A DNA stretch of 64,000 nt from Gastranaerophilus sp944325835 (GTDB lineage: Bacteria > Cyanobacteriota > Vampirovibrionia > Gastranaerophilales > Gastranaerophilaceae), in NCBI GenBank assembly GCA_963931575.1, contig OZ007029.1, positions 1,116,001-1,180,000 on the forward strand, given 5' to 3'. Of this stretch, positions 1-7,390 are shown piece by piece. Below the pieces are notes generated by a model that was not told where the DNA came from, searched no databases, and saw only the letters and a list, made by a program, of their open reading frames with translations. Both the position numbers and the translations under genes were made by a program. Numbering within the stretch: the stretch's first letter is position 1; each line of letters starts with the position of its first letter.

Positions 1-2
1 TT

Positions 3-2456
3 GAAAAGAAACGTCTTGAAGATAAAGCGGAAGCTGAAAAGAAAATTCAAGAAGCTCTTGATCAGGATAAACTTGCAGAAGCTAACAAATTAACAGCTGA
101 AAGAGAAGAAGCTCGTGAAGCTGCTAAAAAAGCCGCTTATGAGGCAATGCCTGAGAAAGCACGCAAAAAAATCGAAGAGCTTGAAGCAAAAATTCAGAAA
201 ACAATGAAAGAAGCAAACGAAGATAATAACAAGCTTCTTACAGACAACCTTGACGATATCGCCAAAATTATGGCAGAAACGCAAATCGACAAGCAACGTG
301 CTGAACATAAGTTTAATACAACTGTCGTTAACTATGATAAACTTGACAAAGATATCAAAGAATGGATTCAGGAAAATCCTGAAGAATTTGCAGAAGAAGC
401 CAAAGAGGGCGAAACGGCAACGTTTACAACGAAAAAACCCGTTCTTGATGAAAAAGGCAGACAAGTCTACGATGAAAACGGCGACCCGAAAATGGAAGAA
501 AAACACTGGGTATTCAAAAGTGATAAATTCAAAAACTACATGCTGGCGTTCTCTAATGATAATAACTTAGATAACGATGTAGCTGTCGATCCGTCAAACA
601 GAGCAGACTTTTACGCGGACATGCAAGACCGTAAGAAAGTCACACGTGACCGCAAAGGCGAAGAAGCAAAACAAAAAATGAAAGATAACCGTTTCGCTGC
701 AAAATGCTTTAAAGCAGCCGGTATTGAGCTTGAAAGAGACCGAACAATCGGTATGCAAATCGGAGCCGGTGTAAAAGCCTTTGGTAAAGGTTTTGTAGTC
801 GGCAGTGTCGGCGCTCTGGCAGCAGAATACTTAAGTACAACCAAAGTTGTTGAATCTAAATTCTTCAAACTTGTACAATACAGCGGATCTGTGCCTTGGG
901 CAAAAATGGTTCACTATTCAGGCGAAACAGATGCAACTCTTACCGGAAGATTCCAAAAAACACTTGAAGGCGATGTTGCATACCACGATGAAATAGTTGT
1001 CGAAGGCAATGCTACAGGCTATGTAGAATTCGACTATGAAGGTGTTGCAGACTACTCAGGTACTGTAGGTTACAGTGGTACTGCGGACTACTCAGGTACT
1101 GTAGGCTACTCCGGTACTGCGGACTATTCTGGTACCGCAGACTACTCCGGAACCGTTAGCGGAACCGCACATGGAAACTATTCAGGTACTGCCTCCGGTA
1201 CAGTTCCGGTAACTCACACTGACTGGCAAAATGGTGTCCCTATCGGGTCATATACAGAAAACGTTGATGTTAATCTGCCATATTCCGGCGAAATCGATAT
1301 ACCATTTGAAGAGGGCTATACCGGCTCTGTAGATTACTCCGGTTCCGTGGATTATTCAGGCGAAGTCGGATACTCCGGTTCCGTAGATTATTCAGGCGAG
1401 GTCGGATACTCCGGCCAGGTTGGATACAGCGGTACCGTAGGCGGAGAAGTTTCTATTCCGTATAAGAAAGTTGTCTACGCCGATGGTTCTGTCCACTGGG
1501 TTGCAGAAGTAGATGAAGAAGTCGTACTGCAAGGTAAAGCCCACTACGAAGGTGACATGCTCGTTGAAGGCGAAGCCGAATACAGCGGTGAAGAAGAAGT
1601 CAGCGGAACAACCAAAGGCAGCCCGAAAATTAACCTTAAAAATGTCTTAAATATTGGTTTGGGAGCCGGTGTCGCAAATTTAATTGCGTCATTGCCTGAC
1701 ATCGCAAAAATCAAAGATGAAGGTATGCGCAAAGAAACAATCCGCAGACAGGTGCTTTCCGATAAAGGCGTCGATGACCCAAGGAAACCGGATCCTCCGA
1801 CACCGCCAACTCCGCCGAAACCGCCTGAACAAACTTCCACTATTAACATCGACAAAGTGGAAACTCCGGAACGTGAAGAAAGAACTGAAGAAACTACTAC
1901 CGTTCCGGTAGAAGTTAATGCTCCTCAAAGAAAAGGCAACCGTGTTTACTATCAAGGTTGGCAAACTCTACAAGCTGCCTATGAGGCACCTAATTCAGCC
2001 AACTTCCGTAACTGGTTCCGTAATGAATTCCTTGGCGGCAAAGATATTTGGGAAACCGGTACTAAAAAAGACGGGCCAAAAACTCAGCACTTTGAAAAAG
2101 AAATTGAGTACACCGACAAAAAATCCGGCAAAACTTATCATCTTACTTTCAACGAAGAAGTCTTTGCAAACGCTATCGACTTCTATCCGATTAACAGCGG
2201 GAGCGGTTCCGGAGATGCACCTAGCACCGGTAATACAAAACCTAATGTTAACGTCACTATCCGAAAAATTCCGGGTACTGAAACATATAGCGGTAGTATT
2301 ACAGTCAAAATCGGTGATAAAACCTACACAGCAAGCGCTTCCGGCCATACCAGCGAAAAGGCCGTTAAAGATGCATTAAAAATGGACTTGCTTAAACAGG
2401 GACTTAGCGATGCTCAGGTCGACAAAGCTCTAAGAGAAGCCGTTGCACAAGAATAA
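3..2456 (+). CDS. Giant YSG-repeat protein with coiled coil and two hydrophobic segments (5' partial)
   Basis: The frame is open from the first bases of the window, so the real start lies upstream; 817 residues are visible. I do not recognise the family. Residues 1-120 are Ala/Glu/Lys-rich and look like coiled coil. A Gly-rich hydrophobic stretch at about 249-278 may enter a membrane. Two blocks of a six-residue repeat [AV]-[DG]-Y-S-G-[TSEQ] follow (six units at about 349-384, seven at about 438-479). Then come a second hydrophobic stretch (about 547-568), a Pro-rich hinge (PDPPTPPTPPKPP) and a mixed C-terminal part. The repeat units use different synonymous codons, so the protein pattern is being kept. 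A surface or envelope role is only inference from the repeats and hydrophobic segments. A hairpin terminator follows the stop directly. Confidence 0.85.
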   Translation, partial: EKKRLEDKAEAEKKIQEALDQDKLAEANKLTAEREEAREAAKKAAYEAMPEKARKKIEELEAKIQKTMKEANEDNNKLLTDNLDDIAKIMAETQIDKQRAEHKFNTTVVNYDKLDKDIKEWIQENPEEFAEEAKEGETATFTTKKPVLDEKGRQVYDENGDPKMEEKHWVFKSDKFKNYMLAFSNDNNLDNDVAVDPSNRADFYADMQDRKKVTRDRKGEEAKQKMKDNRFAAKCFKAAGIELERDRTIGMQIGAGVKAFGKGFVVGSVGALAAEYLSTTKVVESKFFKLVQYSGSVPWAKMVHYSGETDATLTGRFQKTLEGDVAYHDEIVVEGNATGYVEFDYEGVADYSGTVGYSGTADYSGTVGYSGTADYSGTADYSGTVSGTAHGNYSGTASGTVPVTHTDWQNGVPIGSYTENVDVNLPYSGEIDIPFEEGYTGSVDYSGSVDYSGEVGYSGSVDYSGEVGYSGQVGYSGTVGGEVSIPYKKVVYADGSVHWVAEVDEEVVLQGKAHYEGDMLVEGEAEYSGEEEVSGTTKGSPKINLKNVLNIGLGAGVANLIASLPDIAKIKDEGMRKETIRRQVLSDKGVDDPRKPDPPTPPTPPKPPEQTSTINIDKVETPEREERTEETTTVPVEVNAPQRKGNRVYYQGWQTLQAAYEAPNSANFRNWFRNEFLGGKDIWETGTKKDGPKTQHFEKEIEYTDKKSGKTYHLTFNEEVFANAIDFYPINSGSGSGDAPSTGNTKPNVNVTIRKIPGTETYSGSITVKIGDKTYTASASGHTSEKAVKDALKMDLLKQGLSDAQVDKALREAVAQE
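1047..1154 (+). repeat. Six 18-bp units coding (A/V)(D/G)YSGT
   Basis: Six in-frame hexapeptide units, alternating ADYSGT and VGYSGT with two ADYSGT at the end, inside the large protein. The Gly-Thr codons vary between units (ggtact, ggtacc, ggaacc), so the array is not a fresh slippage product. Confidence 0.9.
1314..1439 (+). repeat. Seven 18-bp units coding (D/G)Y(S/T)G(S/E/Q/T)V
   Basis: Second block of the same hexapeptide repeat, now with Ser, Glu, Gln or Thr after the Gly. Single YSG units are scattered before, between and after the two blocks, for example PYSGEID and AEYSGEE. Confidence 0.9.
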
Positions 2457-2470
2457 CAATAACAGATTAA

Positions 2471-2498
2471 AATCCCGCCCTAACAGGCGGGATTTTTA
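2471..2498 (+). terminator. Rho-independent terminator after the YSG-repeat gene
   Basis: Nine-base stem AATCCCGCC/GGCGGGATT with a six-base loop, running into a T tract just before the next gene. Confidence 0.85.
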
Positions 2499-2513
2499 TG
2501 CTAAAATTAAATC

Positions 2514-3041
2514 ATGGATATTTTTGTAATCGAAATTATTGACGCCGACAGCGTTCACCAAAAACTTTTATTAGAATTCAAAAAAAAGGAAATCTCTAAC
2601 CCTAAAAAACTTAACCAGCACTGTCTTTCTTATCTTATGGTCGATAGAATTTTAAGAGAATTTTATAAAATTGACGACCGCGAAGTCACTTTTGAAGGAA
2701 ACAAACCAAAGCTTAAATCAGGGGCAAAACGATTTAGCATTAGCCACTCCGGTGACTATATCGCACTCGCTTTCTCGGACTTTGACTGCGGAATAGATAT
2801 TGAAAAAAATAAACCGCGGGACTTTAAAGAAATCTCAGAACGAATGAATTTCGCCTGCAATACCCTTGAAGAATTTTACTCTGAATGGACCTTCTTTGAG
2901 GCAAAATACAAACTCGGCTGCCAACCTCTTTGCTCAAAAACATATAAACTTGGAGATTACACCCTAACAGCAGTCAGCAAAAACAAAGACGAAAATTTTG
3001 AAATTTATATTCAGAGCGGGCAATATTTTCCGCCTCAATAA
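2514..3041 (+). CDS. 4'-phosphopantetheinyl transferase, Sfp-like
   Basis: Transfers the phosphopantetheine arm of CoA to a serine of an acyl or peptidyl carrier protein. Family motifs are visible in order: FSISHSGDYIALAFS (about residues 74-88), CGIDIE with the Mg-binding acidic pair (about 93-98), and EWTFFEAKYK, matching the WxxKEAxxK element (about 124-133). At 175 residues it is shorter than Sfp (~225), missing mainly C-terminal sequence. No carrier-protein or synthase gene lies beside it, so its partner may be the fatty-acid ACP. There is no Shine-Dalgarno. A -10-like TAAAAT ends six bases before the ATG, which suggests a leaderless mRNA. Confidence 0.75.
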   Translation: MDIFVIEIIDADSVHQKLLLEFKKKEISNPKKLNQHCLSYLMVDRILREFYKIDDREVTFEGNKPKLKSGAKRFSISHSGDYIALAFSDFDCGIDIEKNKPRDFKEISERMNFACNTLEEFYSEWTFFEAKYKLGCQPLCSKTYKLGDYTLTAVSKNKDENFEIYIQSGQYFPPQ

Positions 3042-3101
3042 TTTTAAATTATGACACTTTATAGTGACAAATTACATAATTTCATCACTATGTGGTGACA
3101 T

Positions 3102-3929
3102 TTAACCTAAAATTATACTTGCTGCACCAGCCGCCATCACAAGTGCCGCAAGGATTTTACGCCTAAAGTTCCTCTCATGGAATATAGATGCGCCTAAAAA
3201 GACACTATAAAGTGTCGAAAGCTGAAATAAAGCCAGTGCATACGATACATTCATCCTCGCAAACACGAAATTAGTAGAATACTGCATCAACGCAACCATA
3301 ATAACAAGAGAAACTTGATATTTTACCAAGGAAATTTTCAAGGATTTAGCCGGTAAAACAAAAAGCGCCGCAAAGAGCAATCCTGCAAACACCCAATAGA
3401 CAAATGCACTTGTAATATCGCTTAAAAGAATAATTTTTTTGATGAAAACAGCTTCCGTACCGGAAAAAATCAGTGCAAGAAGCCTATAAAACACGGCTTT
3501 TAGATTATATTCCCGCTTTTTACCGCCAAAAATAAAATAAGTGCCGGCAATGATAAGAAAAATTCCGTATAAAGCGTTCAAAGATGGTGTTTCTTGCAAA
3601 TAAATTATCCCTGCAAGCAGCGCCACCACCGGTTTATAAGAATTAATAGGAGCGAGTGTTGACAATTCCCCTATAGAAAGCGCCTTTATAATAAAATAAT
3701 TGCCTAACGCTCCGAGTGCGCCCATAGCAAAGACATTTAGCAACAATTCAGGGGAAAATATCACACTATTAAGTGACATAATAAGTAAGGCAATAACACC
3801 AAGCCCCAAATAGGTATAAAAATTAACAACAGAGGACTTCTGCCCGAGCCCTGTCAAAAGCTTTTGGAATACATTTAAATACGAATTACTTAAAATACGG
3901 ACTAAGATTGCAAAAATAGTATAAAACAT
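3102..3929 (-). CDS. EamA/DMT-family membrane transporter
   Basis: Integral membrane protein of about 275 residues with roughly ten hydrophobic helices in two similar halves, as in drug/metabolite transporters of the EamA type. The first half contains the typical GALGALGNYFIIKALSIGEL and APINSYKPVVALLAGII stretches. The substrate cannot be predicted. I place the start at the ATG 15 codons inside the longest frame, because a perfect TATAAT lies seven bases upstream and there is no Shine-Dalgarno (leaderless pattern). Two short CACT-N4-AGTG dyads lie inside the gene; a third, with a looser fourth dyad, lies just past its end. Confidence 0.75.
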   Translation of the reverse strand: MFYTIFAILVRILSNSYLNVFQKLLTGLGQKSSVVNFYTYLGLGVIALLIMSLNSVIFSPELLLNVFAMGALGALGNYFIIKALSIGELSTLAPINSYKPVVALLAGIIYLQETPSLNALYGIFLIIAGTYFIFGGKKREYNLKAVFYRLLALIFSGTEAVFIKKIILLSDITSAFVYWVFAGLLFAALFVLPAKSLKISLVKYQVSLVIMVALMQYSTNFVFARMNVSYALALFQLSTLYSVFLGASIFHERNFRRKILAALVMAAGAASIILG

Positions 3930-3980
3930 TGATTTTATTATAACAGAAAGAGGATAAAAAGTTACAACTTCCAATAATAA

Positions 3981-4033
3981 AAGCCGGAATAACAGATGTT
4001 ATTCCGGCTTTTATGGTGGGCGTTAGAAGACTC
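3981..4033 (-). repeat. Duplicated tRNA-Val 3' end plus terminator (copy A, fragment)
   Basis: On the minus strand this carries the last ~20 bases of tRNA-Val, including the encoded CCA, then a terminator hairpin. It matches 4181-4233 at 48 of 53 positions, with 28 bases identical in a row, exactly 200 bases away. The rest of the tRNA is missing, so it is a pseudo-tRNA fragment. Its hairpin has a 14-bp perfect stem. The stem difference G-C here versus A-T in copy B is compensatory. Confidence 0.85.
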
Positions 4034-4180
4034 TCTTGCTCGCTCGCATGTAACGGCATTTCGCGTTTGCGTAAGTGATTTCATCACAACGCAAAACGCT
4101 CCAGCCTCAGCTCGCTCGCGCTCGAACTGGACCGGACTCCGTCCGGTAAGTTCTCGTCTTCCATTATCATCCAAATATAA

Positions 4181-4208
4181 AAGCCAGAATAACAACTGTC
4201 ATTCTGGC
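4181..4208 (-). terminator. Terminator of tRNA-Val (copy B)
   Basis: Stem AAGCCAGAAT/ATTCTGGCTT, with further pairing inside, directly after the tRNA 3' CCA on the minus strand and followed by a short U run. It forms the second copy of the 53-bp direct repeat at 3981-4033. Confidence 0.8.
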
Positions 4209-4213
4209 TTTTA

Positions 4214-4289
4214 TGGTGGGCGTTAGAAGACTCGAACTTCTGACCCTCTCCTTGTAAGGGAGACGCTCTACCAACTGAGCTAAACGCCC
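4214..4289 (-). tRNA. tRNA-Val (anticodon UAC), CCA encoded
   Basis: The minus strand folds as a cloverleaf: acceptor GGGCGTT/AACGCCC, D arm AGCTCAGTTGGTAGAGC, anticodon stem TCTCC/GGAGA with loop CTTACAA (anticodon TAC), T arm AGAAG-TTCGAGT-CTTCT, discriminator A and a genomically encoded CCA. It reads GUA and, with a modified U34, other Val codons. A terminator follows at once. Confidence 0.95.
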
Positions 4290-4338
4290 CTAACCTCATC
4301 GGCTACAAGTGCTATGGTAGAACAAACATATTCCTATG

Positions 4339-5676
4339 TCAAGCGTTTTGTTTTACCAACCACTTAATCATCTTTTTAACGTCCTTATTCCAACTGCCAT
4401 GCCAGTTTTTCAGGATTTCATCGGCAGGCGTCAGGCCTTTCATGGTATAAGATTTTATTGCTCCCAAATATTTTGCTTCATTGGATTTCTGTTCTTTTAA
4501 TGATTTTTCCGCGATTTTTAGCAATTCTTTAGCGATATCTGAGGCCTTTCTATGCTTAATGCGTGCCTGCAGGGCGTAGCGCGGAACTTCATAACGCAAT
4601 TCGGAATAATCCAGATGTTTAAATTCCTTCAACAGTTCCTCAACTTCATCCATCGCGGTTGTGCTGTATAAAAGACCTTTATACATTGCAAGTAGTGACA
4701 ATAAAAGATCTTTTCTTACACAGTCATGGTTTCTTATTTCAAGAAATCTGTTCAGCCTTACATCAGGGAAGCACAGGTTTGCCTGAAGCCGATAATCCGA
4801 CATCGTTGCAAGAAACCCCTCCCAGCCTTTTGCCATATATTGTTCAAAATTCATCCTGCCGTTAACATCAATTGGTAAATCCTCTTTGTTTAAAAATATC
4901 ATAGGTGTTTTAAGAACTTTATCTATATATGTATCAAAGGTAAAATTTTCATCAAGATTAAGCGCAAAGCCGCAGCGGTCATTATCGGTATTGAGCCAAC
5001 TCAGGGAACGAAAAGACTTATAACCGGTTTCAACTCCCCCGCGAATAGGTGAATTCGCAAACATTGCGCCTATAAATGGTACAAGTTTATTGGCAAGAAC
5101 GAACTTTCTTGAAGCGTCCTCCTCGCTTGTATAATCCAGACAGCATTGAATCCCCGCAGTTTCACGCATCATAACGTCTGATAAAATTCCCCACAGGTAT
5201 TTTGCCATAATTTTGTAACGATGTTTCGGGATTAATTTTATTGATTTATACGTTACAATAGGAGAAACACCGTAATTCAAAAGACTTATGCCAAAATCCT
5301 CCAAAAGCGGATTTAATGCGGAATCTATTTTTTCTATCTCATCTTTTATTTGAGAAATCTTTTCTTTAGGCGACAAACTGTATTCAAACTGGCAGCCGGG
5401 CTCCAGAGTAATCGTCTGATGTCCTTTTTGCAATCCGATAATATTAAAATCATCCGTTATAAAATCCCAACGGTCGTTTCTTGCAAATTTTCGGAGCAGA
5501 TTACACATTCCAAGCTCATGATAATAGTCAACATTCCTGCCCGTCACACGAAAAATCGGAAGCCGTTCATATTCAAGTCCTATCTTAACATCCTTCGCGG
5601 ATTTTGCACCGCTTTCGTAGTAAGCTCTGATATCTGCTCTTGTGACTTCCTTTTCCTCTAATTGAATATCTAACAC
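4339..5676 (-). CDS. gshA: Glutamate-cysteine ligase, plant/GCS2 type
   Basis: ATP-dependent ligation of glutamate to cysteine, the first step of glutathione synthesis. The 445-residue protein follows the plant/alphaproteobacterial-type fold family: IGLEYERL near residue 33, the TLEPGCQFEYSLSP substrate loop near 95, the TAGIQCCLDYTSEEDA segment near 172 and FANSPIRGG near 208. The start is a GTG, chosen because a perfect AGGAGG lies five bases ahead of it, with TATAAT further upstream. The longer ATG frame would run through this signal. It diverges from rsmA. No glutathione synthetase (gshB) is in the window. Confidence 0.8.
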   Translation of the reverse strand: MLDIQLEEKEVTRADIRAYYESGAKSAKDVKIGLEYERLPIFRVTGRNVDYYHELGMCNLLRKFARNDRWDFITDDFNIIGLQKGHQTITLEPGCQFEYSLSPKEKISQIKDEIEKIDSALNPLLEDFGISLLNYGVSPIVTYKSIKLIPKHRYKIMAKYLWGILSDVMMRETAGIQCCLDYTSEEDASRKFVLANKLVPFIGAMFANSPIRGGVETGYKSFRSLSWLNTDNDRCGFALNLDENFTFDTYIDKVLKTPMIFLNKEDLPIDVNGRMNFEQYMAKGWEGFLATMSDYRLQANLCFPDVRLNRFLEIRNHDCVRKDLLLSLLAMYKGLLYSTTAMDEVEELLKEFKHLDYSELRYEVPRYALQARIKHRKASDIAKELLKIAEKSLKEQKSNEAKYLGAIKSYTMKGLTPADEILKNWHGSWNKDVKKMIKWLVKQNA

Positions 5677-5769
5677 AGTCCCTCCTGATGATTTAATTAT
5701 AACACTAAAAATATACTTGCTGAATAAAAGTATATATTTCGCCATGTGTATGATATGATAATTATCGTT

Positions 5770-6615
5770 ATGGACTACCTCAACAGAGCAAAATATTTTA
5801 GAACAAAGAAGCGCCTAGGGCAAAATTTTCTGATAGACGGCACTGCTATTGCGGACATAATACACGCTGCAAACATTTCACCTGACGATATCGTAGTCGA
5901 AATCGGGCCGGGGGTCGGATTTGTCACCGAACAGCTGGTAAAAAAAGCAAAAAAAGTTATCGCGATAGAACTTGATGAAGAAGCGATTGCAGAATTAAAA
6001 AAGCTCGACGCGCCTAATCTGGAAATTATTCATAAGGATGTTTTGAAAACCGACCTTTCTTCGTTGTGTGATGAAAAAATAAAAATTGTTGCAAATATTC
6101 CGTACTACATTACAAGCCCGATTATCGCGCACCTGTTAGGAGAAATCGACGACTTGACAAATAAAAACCGTAATAAAATCACAGATATTTTACTAATGGT
6201 TCAAGAGGAAGTTGCGCGTCGTATGACGGCAGATGAAAATTCTCCCGCGAAGCAATACGGGCTTTTGACAATACTTTCGCAATTCTGGGCGGATGTAAAA
6301 ATCGTAAGGCTTGTTGGCAGAAAATCTTTCTACCCTGCGCCAAAGGTAAATTCCGCAGTTGTAAGTTTGAAAGTGCGCGAGAAACCTCTTCTTGACTTAT
6401 CTGATTACACACATTTCAGAAAAACGGTCAAAGCAGCATTCTCACAGCGCAGAAAAAATGTTAAGAACTGCCTTTTAAGCGGCGGGTTTGCAAAAGAGAA
6501 TATAACAAGAGCGCTCGCTGCGCTCGCGCTTGATGAAAATGTCCGCGGAGAAAAGTTATCAATAGAAATGCTCGGAAAGTTATCAGAGGAGCTTTTGAAT
6601 GGTGCAAAGAGTTAA
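5770..6615 (+). CDS. rsmA: 16S rRNA dimethyladenosine transferase RsmA (KsgA)
   Basis: Dimethylates A1518 and A1519 of 16S rRNA during 30S maturation. Key motifs are visible: N-terminal KKRLGQNFL, SAM-binding EIGPGVGFVTE, acidic ELDEEAI, and the catalytic NIPYY. Length (281 residues) is normal. Of the in-frame ATGs I prefer the one ahead of DYLNRAKYFRTKK, which has GATAAT seven bases upstream and no Shine-Dalgarno. It overlaps ispE by 17 bases, the rsmA-ispE pairing found in many bacteria, so the two are likely translationally coupled. Confidence 0.93.
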   Translation: MDYLNRAKYFRTKKRLGQNFLIDGTAIADIIHAANISPDDIVVEIGPGVGFVTEQLVKKAKKVIAIELDEEAIAELKKLDAPNLEIIHKDVLKTDLSSLCDEKIKIVANIPYYITSPIIAHLLGEIDDLTNKNRNKITDILLMVQEEVARRMTADENSPAKQYGLLTILSQFWADVKIVRLVGRKSFYPAPKVNSAVVSLKVREKPLLDLSDYTHFRKTVKAAFSQRRKNVKNCLLSGGFAKENITRALAALALDENVRGEKLSIEMLGKLSEELLNGAKS

Positions 6616-7390
6616 AGTTCAATGTCCGGCGAAAATAAATTTAGACCTGAAAATTATTGGCAGGCGTCCTGACGGTTTTCATAATATTGAAAGCACAATG
6701 CAGACAATAAGTCTATATGATTATTTGACGATTTCGTATAAGCCGTCAGAAGCTTTGATAATTACTATTGCCGGAACTTCCAATGAAATACCTTATGATG
6801 AGAGAAATATAGTTTATAAAGCGGCAAAATTGTTCTTTGACACAATCGGTAAAGTTGGCAGCGTAGACATTTTTATAGAAAAATATATTCCGGTGTCAGC
6901 GGGGCTTGCCGGCGGGAGTACGGACGCTGCCGGAACGCTTTTCGGACTGAATGAACTTTTAGGTAATCCGCTGGAACGCAAAGAACTTCATGAGCTTTGT
7001 GCAAAATTGGGTTCTGACCTGAACTTTTGTTTAGAAGGCGGATGCAAAAAGACGACTTCCCGTGGAGAAGTGCTTGAGGATGCGGAGTTTATAGAGCGAA
7101 ATGTATCACTGATAAAACCTATTCAACTTGGTATAAGCGCAAAAGAAGCTTACACGAAATTTGCAGCAAAGGAAAAGACCACTGAACGCGACAGTTACAT
7201 TAACGATTTGGAATGGGCTGTGATTGAGGATTATCCGGAACTCCAAATAATTAAAAATAAATATCCTCAAGCGGTCATGACCGGCTCCGGCTCGACTTAC
7301 TTTGCGTTTGAAACAGAATTCCTACCGCTTGAAGGATATTGGATTAAAAACGATTTAAAAACCACTAAAAATGGAATTATTATCGTTTAA
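6599..7390 (+). CDS. ispE: 4-diphosphocytidyl-2-C-methyl-D-erythritol kinase
   Basis: GHMP kinase that phosphorylates CDP-methylerythritol in the MEP pathway of isoprenoid synthesis. Motif 1 (CPAKINLDLKI), the ATP loop IPVSAGLAGGSTDAAGTL (family consensus AGLGGGSSDAA) and motif 3 (MTGSGSTYFAF) are all present, at normal spacing in 263 residues. GAGGAG precedes the start inside the end of rsmA. The 3' end overlaps the convergent prepilin A gene by 11 bases. Confidence 0.93.
   Translation: MVQRVKVQCPAKINLDLKIIGRRPDGFHNIESTMQTISLYDYLTISYKPSEALIITIAGTSNEIPYDERNIVYKAAKLFFDTIGKVGSVDIFIEKYIPVSAGLAGGSTDAAGTLFGLNELLGNPLERKELHELCAKLGSDLNFCLEGGCKKTTSRGEVLEDAEFIERNVSLIKPIQLGISAKEAYTKFAAKEKTTERDSYINDLEWAVIEDYPELQIIKNKYPQAVMTGSGSTYFAFETEFLPLEGYWIKNDLKTTKNGIIIV

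Noticed and set aside
1047..1439. Regular short repeats as a CRISPR array
   Set aside because: Units are in frame, contiguous and code for YSG hexapeptides; there are no spacers and no cas genes in the window.
147..2456. ATG at 147 as the start of the YSG-repeat gene
   Set aside because: The frame is open and coiled-coil-like for 48 codons upstream to the window edge, with no Shine-Dalgarno before this ATG.
3962..4299. Several 70-80 residue frames on both strands around the tRNA
   Set aside because: They run through the tRNA, its terminator and the GC-rich repeat; composition and overlap show they are not genes.
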